Shown piece after piece: positions 1-5,549 of a DNA stretch of 5,549 bases. Every line of letters starts with the position of its first letter. Position 1 is the stretch's first letter. Both the position numbers and the translations under genes were made by a program. Origin of the DNA: Actinomycetota bacterium (GTDB lineage: Bacteria; Actinomycetota; Actinomycetes; Nanopelagicales; Nanopelagicaceae); NCBI GenBank assembly GCA_947465365.1, contig CANIAV010000069.1:1-5549 (forward strand). The letters run 5' to 3'. The notes below the pieces were generated by a model. It worked only from the letters and a program-made list of their open reading frames with translations. It made no database searches and was not told the origin of the DNA.

Positions 1-1
1 T

Positions 2-406
2 AAAGATGAAACTATAAATAAATTTGCCAAACGAAATATCAAAATAAAGACCGCACTTTTAAATCAAGAGATCATGAGCGGGGTAGGAAATATCTACGCC
101 GATGAAACCTTGTGGCGCGCCAAAGTGCACCCAGAAATCTCCACCGCAGATCTTTCCAAGAAAAAGATCGCGACCATCATCGATTTTGCAACTGAAGTAA
201 TGCAAGAGGCGATCGCCAAAGGCGGCACTTCATTTGATGATCTCTATATAAACGTCAATGGCGAAAGTGGATTCTTCGAGCAATCCTTGGCCGCATATGG
301 CCGAACCGATGAACCCTGCCCAAGATGTGGTGCCCCGATACGCCGAATCACCTTCGGTGCCCGCTCATCGCACTTTTGTCCAAGGTGCCAACGTAAAACA
401 AATTGA
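2..406 (+). CDS. mutM: Formamidopyrimidine-DNA glycosylase (Fpg/MutM), C-terminal part, 5' end outside the window
   Basis: Base-excision repair glycosylase/AP lyase that removes oxidised purines such as 8-oxoguanine. Only the last 134 residues are visible. The frame is open to the left edge, so the ATG at 74 is an internal Met and not the start. Visible parts: the end of the helix-two-turn-helix DNA-binding region (IKTALLNQEIMSGVGNIYADE, which carries the family's GNIYADE signature), the GGTSFDDLYINVNGESGFF stretch, and a C-terminal zinc finger with Cys codons at 317, 326, 377 and 386, spaced C-x2-C-x16-C-x2-C. The zinc-finger arginine region (GARSSHFCPRCQ) is intact. The wording is closest to actinobacterial Fpg proteins as I remember them. 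The N-terminal catalytic Pro-Glu is off-window, so activity cannot be judged fully. Nei-type glycosylases are a less likely alternative, because the GNIYADE and ESGFF wording favours Fpg. Confidence 0.95.
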   Translation, partial: KDETINKFAKRNIKIKTALLNQEIMSGVGNIYADETLWRAKVHPEISTADLSKKKIATIIDFATEVMQEAIAKGGTSFDDLYINVNGESGFFEQSLAAYGRTDEPCPRCGAPIRRITFGARSSHFCPRCQRKTN

Positions 407-436
407 TCGCCACGCATAAAAAGCCTCTAGCGTGAC

Positions 437-486
437 GGTGTACCCCTAGATACCTTTATGTCCTAGTTCTGCGGGGGAGTCACACC
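437..486 (+). other. Possible RNA hairpin masking the ribosome binding site of the next gene
   Basis: Bases 437-446 (GGTGTACCCC) can pair with 475-486: five base pairs (437-441 with 482-486), two (442-443 with 479-480), then three (444-446 with 475-477). C481 and A478 are left as single-base bulges, and the loop is about 28 bases. The 3' arm contains most of the GGGGGAG ribosome binding site. If the transcript begins upstream of 437 the structure could limit translation. If it begins downstream, the 5' arm is absent. No known riboswitch is recognised. The 80-base gap 407-486 holds nothing else I can support. Confidence 0.3.
473..479 (+). promoter_or_regulatory. Ribosome binding site for the first secreted paralogue
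   Basis: GGGGGAG lies 7 bases upstream of the ATG at 487. The GGAG core matches the 16S anti-Shine-Dalgarno sequence at good spacing, which fixes the start of the following gene. Confidence 0.75.
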
Positions 487-2148
487 ATGTTAAAGAAGTT
501 TGCTTCGTGGATCGCAATAGTGGCTATTTTCTTAACTACTTTCTCGGGTGCTGCTGCAGCAATCGATGAAGAAAGTTATTACCCCCTTGCCCTTGACGAG
601 CCAGGATGGATCGGAATAACCACTGATTCGGTAGACGATTCAGGAAAACCAAGTGCGCTAACAGCTCAAAAGTTTTATTCATATTCATCAGAACCTATGG
701 GCCAGAAGATGGTTCTTTGTAAATCCGTTAGTGATCCTGAATGTGCAAGCAGCGAATTAACTGGATTTCAATACACGGCCCAATTTTCGCTTTGTAAATC
801 GGCGACGGAACAAGACTGCATTGAAAAATTTGGACAGATTAACAGTGATGGAACATTCATCGCTGGTACATATATACGAGATGCGAAAATGGGTGGAACC
901 TTTGATGCTAACCCTGCGATTGGATTACCTGCAGGACATGCACCTAATATTTGGACTATAGGTGACCAAAAATTTGCAATCTCAGCTGGTGCCGAAGGTA
1001 ATTTTGGTAAAAATGATTCTCGCGTAAATACCTTCGGAATCTACGCGATGATTCAACCAATCACTGAAGTTGCAGGTTCTTTCAACGCACCAAACATGAG
1101 AATTGTGGAAAGAACCGGCTCAGGTCAGTCACGCGGTTGGGGAAGTGGTGACGTCCAACAAGGCTGCCAATTTAGCGAAGATGGCAATTGCGCATTACGT
1201 AAAAGCTTCAACCTGGATAATAAGTATTCAATAACTTTACGTTTGAGCACACCAGCAAAGGGTTGGCTGCACGGGCGCATAAATAACGCTGAAATTTCTA
1301 TGGTCTCAAATGCCGATAAATCTCAGGTGTTAACTATTACTGGTAAGCCTCTGCAATTACCGATTGTTAATGGTTGGGTGAAGTGGTCAGCAGCACCAGA
1401 GACTATTAAGAGCAGATATCCAGCAGGTTATGGTGGCTATGCGCGTACAAGTTCAGATTTCACCACAACAGATCTTGCGACCAGAACAATCCGAGTCAAT
1501 TCTGATATTTCAGGTCAACGAGCGATTGATGAGATGAATGCCTGGCTACCGGTGTTATCCGATAAGGCTTTTAATATGAAAACGCTTTGGCAATTTGCAA
1601 CGATACGCAGTCCTATGCCACCTGAAGTTGCCGCGTGCGACAAGACAGGTGGAGTAGTCGGAACGGTTGGGACAAATGCATCGGTCTATTCAGATGGACC
1701 TCCTTCGTTTGATAAAACAGATGGTGCAATGAATTACACAGTCGGAGCTCCGCATTTCGATTCTAAAGGATCGGTATTTGGTGGTTATTACCAACTAATT
1801 CTTCGTGCAGATGTAGCTCGTTGTATGTACGGGTTCACAAATGCACCAATTAGCGCAAAGGTAGCGGTGGCAAGTTCTGATGGAACACCTCGTGTAGCTG
1901 TTACCACATTAAATGAGAAAAACGGTTGGTTAAGCCTTACTGCTACTGGATTTGAATTTTCGACTCCTAAAATTGCAGTGCAGTTGAAGCAAGAAGTAGT
2001 AAAGCCCGCAGTAACTCCAACCCCAACGCCTTCAGCGACTCCGATTTCCGTGCCTAAGTTGTTGACTATCACCTGTGTAAAGGGAAAGATCACTAAAAAG
2101 GTAACAGCTGCAAAGCCAGCTTGTCCTAGCGGATATAAGAAAAAGTAG
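487..2148 (+). CDS. Exported protein of unknown function with Cys pairs and a basic Cys-containing C-terminal tail (paralogue 1)
   Basis: A 553-residue protein I do not recognise as a named family. Residues 1-25 form a Sec-type signal peptide: K3 K4, a hydrophobic core around 8-19, and a likely cut after AAAA at 22-25. The mature part is rich in Gly, Ser and Thr and looks beta-rich. It has ten Cys: three pairs spaced exactly C-x7-C (78/86, 103/111, 227/235), a distant pair (384/446) and a tail pair (530/546). These are consistent with disulfides outside the membrane. Residues 380-500 form a domain shared with the next gene (GAPHF, RADVARCMY, GFEFSTPKIAV). A Pro/Thr linker (about 507-523, TPTPTP) leads to a 28-residue basic tail ending GYKKK. 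No LPXTG motif, lipobox or second membrane helix is seen, so how it stays at the cell surface, if it does, is unknown. ATG start supported by the GGGGGAG site. Probably co-transcribed with the paralogue 13 bases downstream. Confidence 0.85.
   Translation: MLKKFASWIAIVAIFLTTFSGAAAAIDEESYYPLALDEPGWIGITTDSVDDSGKPSALTAQKFYSYSSEPMGQKMVLCKSVSDPECASSELTGFQYTAQFSLCKSATEQDCIEKFGQINSDGTFIAGTYIRDAKMGGTFDANPAIGLPAGHAPNIWTIGDQKFAISAGAEGNFGKNDSRVNTFGIYAMIQPITEVAGSFNAPNMRIVERTGSGQSRGWGSGDVQQGCQFSEDGNCALRKSFNLDNKYSITLRLSTPAKGWLHGRINNAEISMVSNADKSQVLTITGKPLQLPIVNGWVKWSAAPETIKSRYPAGYGGYARTSSDFTTTDLATRTIRVNSDISGQRAIDEMNAWLPVLSDKAFNMKTLWQFATIRSPMPPEVAACDKTGGVVGTVGTNASVYSDGPPSFDKTDGAMNYTVGAPHFDSKGSVFGGYYQLILRADVARCMYGFTNAPISAKVAVASSDGTPRVAVTTLNEKNGWLSLTATGFEFSTPKIAVQLKQEVVKPAVTPTPTPSATPISVPKLLTITCVKGKITKKVTAAKPACPSGYKKK
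2062..2145 (+). repeat. C-terminal basic Cys tail, copy 1 (protein-level repeat)
   Basis: Encodes residues 526-553: a TITCVKGK opening, KKVTA, KP-CP, and GYKKK at the very end. It pairs with the tail encoded at 3392-3475. Both have two Cys exactly 16 residues apart and 28 residues in total. The DNA differs at many third positions, so the likeness is held at protein level and is not a recent duplication. Role unknown; attachment to an acidic or anionic surface is a guess. Confidence 0.7.
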
Positions 2149-2152
2149 TTTC

Positions 2153-2157
2153 GGGAG
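2153..2157 (+). promoter_or_regulatory. Ribosome binding site supporting an ATT start at 2162
   Basis: GGGAG sits between the TAG of the upstream gene (2146-2148) and the ATT at 2162, with a 4-base spacer (AAAC). The spacing is a little short but usable. It would be about 64 bases away from the only conventional start downstream (GTG at 2222), so it supports initiation at or near 2162. Confidence 0.55.
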
Positions 2158-2161
2158 AAAC

Positions 2162-3478
2162 ATTAAAAATTTAAAAGTTATCGCCGCCGCGATTCTTACT
2201 CTGGCTCTTTCTGTCTCAACTGTGCAGACAGCAAGAGCAGATTCGGAGCAGGGACCTCGCTTAGCAGTTGGAGCACCAGTTAGACACACTCTGGTTTCAT
2301 GTGGGACAAATAGCGCACAGGCGCTGACTTGTATTCAATCCGTTAGCGTGATTCCAAAGGCGGGCGATAAGGCGATAGCGGGAAAGTTAACTGGCAACAA
2401 AGTCCCTTCTGGATTTGATGGGCGAATTGGTGACTCGGAACGCCCGATTTCGGGAGCTGCACTAACACCGGCTGAACTAGCCAACCTAAAAAGTAAAATT
2501 ACTCCGGGTTTTTATGAACAATGGTCTTTTCAGAGTGGTTCGACTGATTCTGTTGCAACAAGTCCGATTGTTGTAATTATTGATTTTCAACCTTATTTAG
2601 CTACATGGTGCTGGTCGGTGACATCATGCTCATCGAATCGTGAAGAGTACACATTAGCTTTGACATCTTCCTTAGGACCAGATACTTGGAAAGATAATAA
2701 AGATATTTCATTCGTTGTAACTATAAGAGCGCCTAAGACTTTTGCCTTTGGTGAAGTCAGCGGAAGCGCCCGAAATACAACCGTTAAATATGGCAAGGAT
2801 TTACCTGATTTTAATGGCGTTGCGATGCGAGAGATTATTGCAACGATTTCTCCGATCGCGACAGCGCGATCTAACCAGGCGGCGGGATCACTGCCAGATG
2901 AAAAAGCATATGGCTACACCTACAACGCAAATATAAATATTTTCGGCATGAATAATGACATTACTCAGTTCTTAGGGCCTTGCGGAAAGATGGGTGGCAT
3001 ACAAGTTCTTTCAAATGCTATGCATTCGGTTGATCCTGTTTGGGATCCAGTAACTGAGACGATAAAAGTAAGACTTGAAACTCCACACTTTGCCCCAGAT
3101 GGTGGGCTCAACATCGGTTATCTAGAGCTACGGATTCCTCGAGAATCTGCGCTCTGTATGTGGAAACTCGATCTTGATGGAAGTATTAACGCATCCGTGA
3201 GCATTACATACGAAGATGGTTCTGCATCTAGCGTGGCAACGGTAATTGGCAAGAAGATCGAAAATGACTATCTAATTATTACCTCGGGTTTTCACTTCTC
3301 CTCTCCAAGCGTTGCAATCAAGATCGTTAAAGGTACCCAGACTGCAACCCCTGAACCCGCGATTTCACCAGTTGCCGCCATTGCCAAGAAAGTGACGATT
3401 ACTTGCATCAAGGGCAAGACGAGCAAGAAAGTTACTGCATTGAAGCCAACCTGTCCGGCAGGCTTTAAGAAGAAGTAA
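2162..3478 (+). CDS. Exported protein of unknown function, paralogue 2, apparent ATT start
   Basis: A 438-residue protein when read from ATT at 2162. The first conventional start in frame is GTG at 2222, which would leave only six residues of the signal peptide. From 2162 the protein begins (M)KNLKVIAAAILTLALS and has a complete Sec signal peptide with an A-R-A cut site at 24-26. No ATG, GTG or TTG lies between the in-frame stop at 2102-2104 and 2222. Eight Cys fall in pairs: 47/57, 150/156, 274/332 and tail 415/431. Residues about 272-388 match the preceding protein's C-terminal domain (TPHF, RESALCMW, GFHFSSPSVAI). An Ala/Pro linker and a 28-residue basic tail ending GFKKK follow. Thirteen bases separate it from the upstream stop, so translation is probably coupled in one transcript. 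Its 3' end overlaps the convergent hydrolase by 14 bases. No function is assigned. Confidence 0.8.
   Translation: MKNLKVIAAAILTLALSVSTVQTARADSEQGPRLAVGAPVRHTLVSCGTNSAQALTCIQSVSVIPKAGDKAIAGKLTGNKVPSGFDGRIGDSERPISGAALTPAELANLKSKITPGFYEQWSFQSGSTDSVATSPIVVIIDFQPYLATWCWSVTSCSSNREEYTLALTSSLGPDTWKDNKDISFVVTIRAPKTFAFGEVSGSARNTTVKYGKDLPDFNGVAMREIIATISPIATARSNQAAGSLPDEKAYGYTYNANINIFGMNNDITQFLGPCGKMGGIQVLSNAMHSVDPVWDPVTETIKVRLETPHFAPDGGLNIGYLELRIPRESALCMWKLDLDGSINASVSITYEDGSASSVATVIGKKIENDYLIITSGFHFSSPSVAIKIVKGTQTATPEPAISPVAAIAKKVTITCIKGKTSKKVTALKPTCPAGFKKK
3392..3475 (+). repeat. C-terminal basic Cys tail, copy 2 (protein-level repeat)
   Basis: Encodes residues 411-438: a TITCIKGK opening, KKVTA, KP-CP, GFKKK. 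It has the same length and the same 16-residue Cys spacing as the tail at 2062-2145, and the same position at the extreme C-terminus after a Pro-containing linker. Confidence 0.7.
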
Positions 3479-4325
3479 GCAGAGCAATTGCGCTCTGCAT
3501 AATCTCTTCTTCGTAATTGACGAAGATTCCCATGTGGCTCTCGCCTTTACGGATTTCTAACTTTGTGTTTGGCAAGTTATCTGCAAGCCATTTACCGTGT
3601 TGAATCGGAACATTTCTATCTAACTCTGCTTGCCAAATAACTACTGGCACTTTTACATCGCGCGGATCAAATCCCCAAGGTTTTAGATAAGAGCTGTAAT
3701 CATCGGCAACCCAATCCCATCCTTGCATGAAAGTGAATTCACATGAATCAAGAGCTATTTTCCATGATAGTTTTTCAGCTGCTAACTTATCTCGCTCGCT
3801 TAGTTCAGCGCCCACAATGGTTTCTGCAACATCACCGTTTTGCCATTTTTGAAAGCGAGCAACCAAGAGGCTTATATCTTTAAGCGCATCGGCATATTCA
3901 TCTAAATCCGCTTGTTGCATACCTTTATAGAAATCTTCGCCCATTTCTGCAAATGGAGCCAAGCTGCCGACCGTTACAACGCCAACAGATCGTGGATCTA
4001 AACCGGTGGCAATCGCATGTTGGCCACCACCTGATAAACCAATATTTACAAATTTACTTATTCCAAGGGCGCTGGCTAGTTCGGCAATATCTTTGGCTAC
4101 ATCAATAGTTGTTCGACCTGGCATAGGTGAACTGGCTGCATATCCGCTACGCCCAAAGGAGAGCGCAAATATGCCTTGGGATGCGAAGTAATCTAGCCAC
4201 GTCTGCCAACCAGTTATATCTTGCGATGTACCTGCATGAAGAATTACCGCAGAACTTAAAACCGGTCCGTTTGTTAGGTATTCAAGGCTTCGGGTATCGG
4301 AGAGTTTAAAGAGCTTTCTATCCAT
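3465..4325 (-). CDS. Alpha/beta-hydrolase fold protein
   Basis: A 286-residue cytoplasmic enzyme, with no signal peptide or membrane segment. The catalytic triad can be read directly: nucleophile S98 in the elbow GLSGG (GxSxG), acid D236 in WQAELDRNVP, and base H264 in GESHMG. H30-A-G near the N-terminus fits the oxyanion-hole position of the usual HG motif. Residues 120-220 form the variable helical cap. The length is typical of esterase, lipase or epoxide-hydrolase relatives, but the substrate cannot be told from sequence. The ATG at 4325 has no Shine-Dalgarno sequence before it. A -10-like TATCCT 6 bases upstream suggests a leaderless transcript in addition to read-through from the response regulator gene, whose stop is 24 bases away. 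The 3' end overlaps the convergent secreted-protein gene by 14 bases. Confidence 0.9.
   Translation of the reverse strand: MDRKLFKLSDTRSLEYLTNGPVLSSAVILHAGTSQDITGWQTWLDYFASQGIFALSFGRSGYAASSPMPGRTTIDVAKDIAELASALGISKFVNIGLSGGGQHAIATGLDPRSVGVVTVGSLAPFAEMGEDFYKGMQQADLDEYADALKDISLLVARFQKWQNGDVAETIVGAELSERDKLAAEKLSWKIALDSCEFTFMQGWDWVADDYSSYLKPWGFDPRDVKVPVVIWQAELDRNVPIQHGKWLADNLPNTKLEIRKGESHMGIFVNYEEEIMQSAIALLTSS
3479..3498. terminator. Two-way intrinsic terminator candidate inside the overlapping 3' ends
   Basis: GCAGAGC (3479-3485) and GCTCTGC (3492-3498) form a perfect 7-bp stem with a 6-base loop, starting at the base after the TAA of the secreted paralogue. The plus strand continues ATAATCTCTTCTTCG. 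The minus strand, read outward from the other side, continues TTACTTCTTCTTAA. Both flanks are T-rich but interrupted by C, so efficiency is uncertain. On the minus strand the stem lies within the last codons of the hydrolase gene. Confidence 0.6.
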
Positions 4326-4331
4326 AGATTA

Positions 4332-4337
4332 AGGATA
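4332..4337 (-). promoter_or_regulatory. Possible -10 element for a leaderless hydrolase transcript
   Basis: On the minus strand TATCCT (TAnnnT type) ends 6 bases before the A of the hydrolase ATG at 4325. That places the expected transcription start on the start codon itself, an arrangement common in actinobacteria. The absence of any GGAG-like site in the 24-base gap fits this. No convincing -35 is seen, so the call is tentative. Confidence 0.4.
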
Positions 4338-4349
4338 GTTCAGTGCGAA

Positions 4350-4745
4350 TTATTCTGGCTTAGGAGCGCTATTGATCGCTTCTTCTATCTCATCGATAAG
4401 CACGTCTATCTTCGTCACGCTGTGCTTGATTAGGTAGCGACTTCCAGCTGGAAGCTCGGCTACTCGTTTATCAAGTTGTGCTGGATCTAGAAATGCAGTC
4501 AGCAGAACTATCGCAATATTCGGTTGGATAATTCTCAACTGGTTTGCCAAATCGATGCCATTAGGACCTTTACCCAAGTTATAGTCTAAGACAGCAACGT
4601 TCGCCACATTAGTTTTTGCATATTCAATTGCATCTTTGACATTTGAAGTGTCGAAAATAACGTTTATACCTTGGCCAACAAGCGCCGATTTAACTGTCTT
4701 GCGAGTGAAGTCGTCGTCTTCGACCATCAAGACTGACAGCTCCAT
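4350..4745 (-). CDS. Single-domain response regulator (receiver only)
   Basis: A 131-residue CheY-like receiver with no output domain. The acidic pocket E9-D10-D11, phospho-acceptor D54 (AVLDYN), switch T83 (LLTA) and conserved K107 (YLIK) are all present at normal spacing, so it should accept a phosphoryl group. I chose the ATG at 4745 (MELSVLMVEDD) because AAGGTGG (4760-4754) lies 8 bases upstream. The GTG at 4757 would give four extra residues and an 8-base overlap but has no binding site in front. The kinase-like gene ends 4 bases upstream, so the two are almost surely co-expressed and probably partners. Without a DNA-binding or enzymatic domain, its output must be protein contact, phosphorelay or phosphate buffering. 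The target is unknown. Confidence 0.9.
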   Translation of the reverse strand: MELSVLMVEDDDFTRKTVKSALVGQGINVIFDTSNVKDAIEYAKTNVANVAVLDYNLGKGPNGIDLANQLRIIQPNIAIVLLTAFLDPAQLDKRVAELPAGSRYLIKHSVTKIDVLIDEIEEAINSAPKPE

Positions 4746-4749
4746 TTTT

Positions 4750-5549
4750 TTAACCACCTTCGAAATCGAATCTCATAATTAAGTTGAATACAGTTGTTGA
4801 GTCTACCCGTTCTATGGACCACCTGCTATCTGAAGCAAGATTAAAAATTCTAGTGCCAAGGCCAAACCTTGTTTGGAAAAGTGCTGGCACTATTTCCGCA
4901 TCATCTATCGCTGAAATCTCGATATCTCTATCACCCACACGCATCACCCTTAAATCAATTGTTCGCGCTTTACCGTGGCGCATGGAATTGGAAATAACTT
5001 CTTCAATAACTTCTCCAACTTCCGCCACTTGTGGGTTGGATACATCCCGTAAAACTGGGTCAATGTAAACGTTAATTTCAAGTAATCCCAACCAAGGATC
5101 TAGGCGCGAGGCAATCTCGTCTTCGAATTTCGAGATTTCTTGCACAAATTTGGTATCAGGATGGGCCAGGAGATTCAAAATATCGGAAACTGTGCGATTA
5201 AAAGTTTCACGATCCTGCGAAATAGTGGCGGTTTCTAATTTGAGTGAAGTCGCCGCAAGGCGTGTCAATATATTTCCGTGAATAAAAATCGCCCAACGAT
5301 GTGAAGTTGCGTGCGCAAATTCATCACGAATCAAAGAGTTTATTGCGAGCTTTATGGCTGGGCTGGCTTCAAGTTTATCTTCTTTAACCAAGTCAACTGC
5401 TTGGAACTTTAAAACTTGAAGTAATTTAACAAATAGGTAGTAGCCCAAAGGCAGCGTGACGGCACCAATATAAATTGGATAAACCGTATTGGGATCGAAA
5501 TGTATACGGTTACCTATTTGGTTTGCAAAAAATGGTATAAGAGCTGTTA
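4750..5549 (-). CDS. Membrane sensor histidine kinase-like protein, N-terminal part outside the window
   Basis: The frame stays open past the right edge, and 265 C-terminal residues are visible. The TTG at 5448 lies inside a hydrophobic segment and is not the true start. Fragment residues 21-48 (from TVYPIYIGAV to LLQVLKF) form a membrane helix, and residues 1-12 may be the end of another. Next comes a helical region with an I-H-G motif (H90, followed by NILTRLAATSLKLE), resembling the phospho-acceptor helix of HisKA_3-like kinases. The HATPase region has an N box, EEVISNSMRHG (N187, H191), and a G2-like FGLGTRI (229-231). The G1 position reads I-D-D-A (D215-D216) instead of the usual D-x-G, so ATP binding could be altered. 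It sits 4 bases before the receiver gene and probably signals to it. The signal sensed lies in the missing part. An anti-sigma-like ATPase is a weaker alternative. Confidence 0.8.
   Translation of the reverse strand, partial: TALIPFFANQIGNRIHFDPNTVYPIYIGAVTLPLGYYLFVKLLQVLKFQAVDLVKEDKLEASPAIKLAINSLIRDEFAHATSHRWAIFIHGNILTRLAATSLKLETATISQDRETFNRTVSDILNLLAHPDTKFVQEISKFEDEIASRLDPWLGLLEINVYIDPVLRDVSNPQVAEVGEVIEEVISNSMRHGKARTIDLRVMRVGDRDIEISAIDDAEIVPALFQTRFGLGTRIFNLASDSRWSIERVDSTTVFNLIMRFDFEGG
4754..4760 (-). promoter_or_regulatory. Ribosome binding site deciding the response regulator start
   Basis: AAGGTGG on the minus strand resembles AAGGAGG and is 8 bases from the ATG at 4745. It lies within the last codons of the upstream kinase-like gene (the Glu-Gly-Gly end), which suggests translational coupling. 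Confidence 0.6.

Noticed and set aside
408..437. Hairpin CGCCACGC / GCGTGACG after mutM as a terminator
   Set aside because: One C-A mismatch, a 14-base loop and no T-tract afterwards. It is too weak to call.
403..456. Sigma-70-like promoter for the secreted-protein operon
   Set aside because: TTGATC (403-408) has no proper -10 at 16-18 bases, and TACCTT (451-456) has no -35. Neither combination is convincing.
1788..2093. Minus-strand open frame with a GVGVGVT run
   Set aside because: It is the complement of the TPTPTP linker and domain codons of the real plus-strand gene. It has no independent evidence of coding.
2742..2936. Second plus-strand frame inside the second paralogue
   Set aside because: Arg/Leu-rich translation typical of an out-of-frame shadow. 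The other frame carries the paralogous domain.
2222..3478. GTG at 2222 as the start of the second secreted paralogue
   Set aside because: It leaves only MQTARA of the signal peptide, has no ribosome binding site at a suitable distance, and the paralogue next door has a full signal peptide.
3465..4325. Hydrolase as a dehalogenase or other specific enzyme
   Set aside because: The triad is clear, but nothing in the cap region points to a substrate, so only the fold is named.
4350..4757. GTG at 4757 as the response regulator start
   Set aside because: No Shine-Dalgarno sequence precedes it. The ATG at 4745 has AAGGTGG 8 bases upstream, and MELSVLMVEDD is a normal receiver N-terminus.
4784..5068. 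Plus-strand open frame opposite the kinase-like gene
   Set aside because: It lies wholly antisense to recognisable HATPase motifs and resembles no known protein.

Overview
The window looks like chromosomal DNA from a low-to-medium-GC actinobacterium. The partial MutM/Fpg at the left edge has the actinobacterial wording (GTSFDDLYINVNGESGFF, then a C-x2-C-x16-C-x2-C zinc finger). The two large secreted proteins end in a lysine/cysteine tail (TITC-K-GK...KKVTA-KP-CP-G-KKK) that I recall from small freshwater acI actinobacteria (Nanopelagicales). That lineage assignment comes from memory and was not searched. All genes look intact apart from the two cut by the window edges. I see no rRNA, tRNA, insertion sequence, CRISPR array or phage gene.

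Layout. (1) 2-406, plus strand: C-terminal part of formamidopyrimidine-DNA glycosylase. (2) 407-486: a short gap with a strong ribosome binding site and a possible hairpin that could mask it. (3) 487-2148 and 2162-3478, plus strand: two tandem exported paralogues of unknown function, 13 bases apart. They share cysteine pairs, a C-terminal domain and an identical type of terminal tail. The second gene has no ATG, GTG or TTG in front of its signal peptide and appears to start at ATT (2162). (4) 3465-4325, minus strand: an alpha/beta hydrolase whose 3' end overlaps the second paralogue by 14 bases. A perfect hairpin just after the plus-strand stop, T-rich on both sides, can serve as a two-way terminator. 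(5) 4350-4745 and 4750-5549, minus strand: a single-domain response regulator preceded by a membrane histidine kinase-like protein that runs off the right edge.

Functional picture. The minus-strand genes (kinase, receiver, hydrolase) form a likely operon with gaps of 4 and 24 bases. The hydrolase also has a possible leaderless promoter of its own. The receiver has no output domain, so the signal probably acts through protein contact or phosphotransfer rather than direct DNA binding. The plus-strand pair probably makes two related disulfide-rich envelope or secreted proteins. Nothing in the sequence ties the two halves together beyond convergent orientation and the shared terminator. The most unusual points are the ATT start, the tandem paralogues with their conserved basic Cys tail, and the terminator embedded in overlapping 3' ends.
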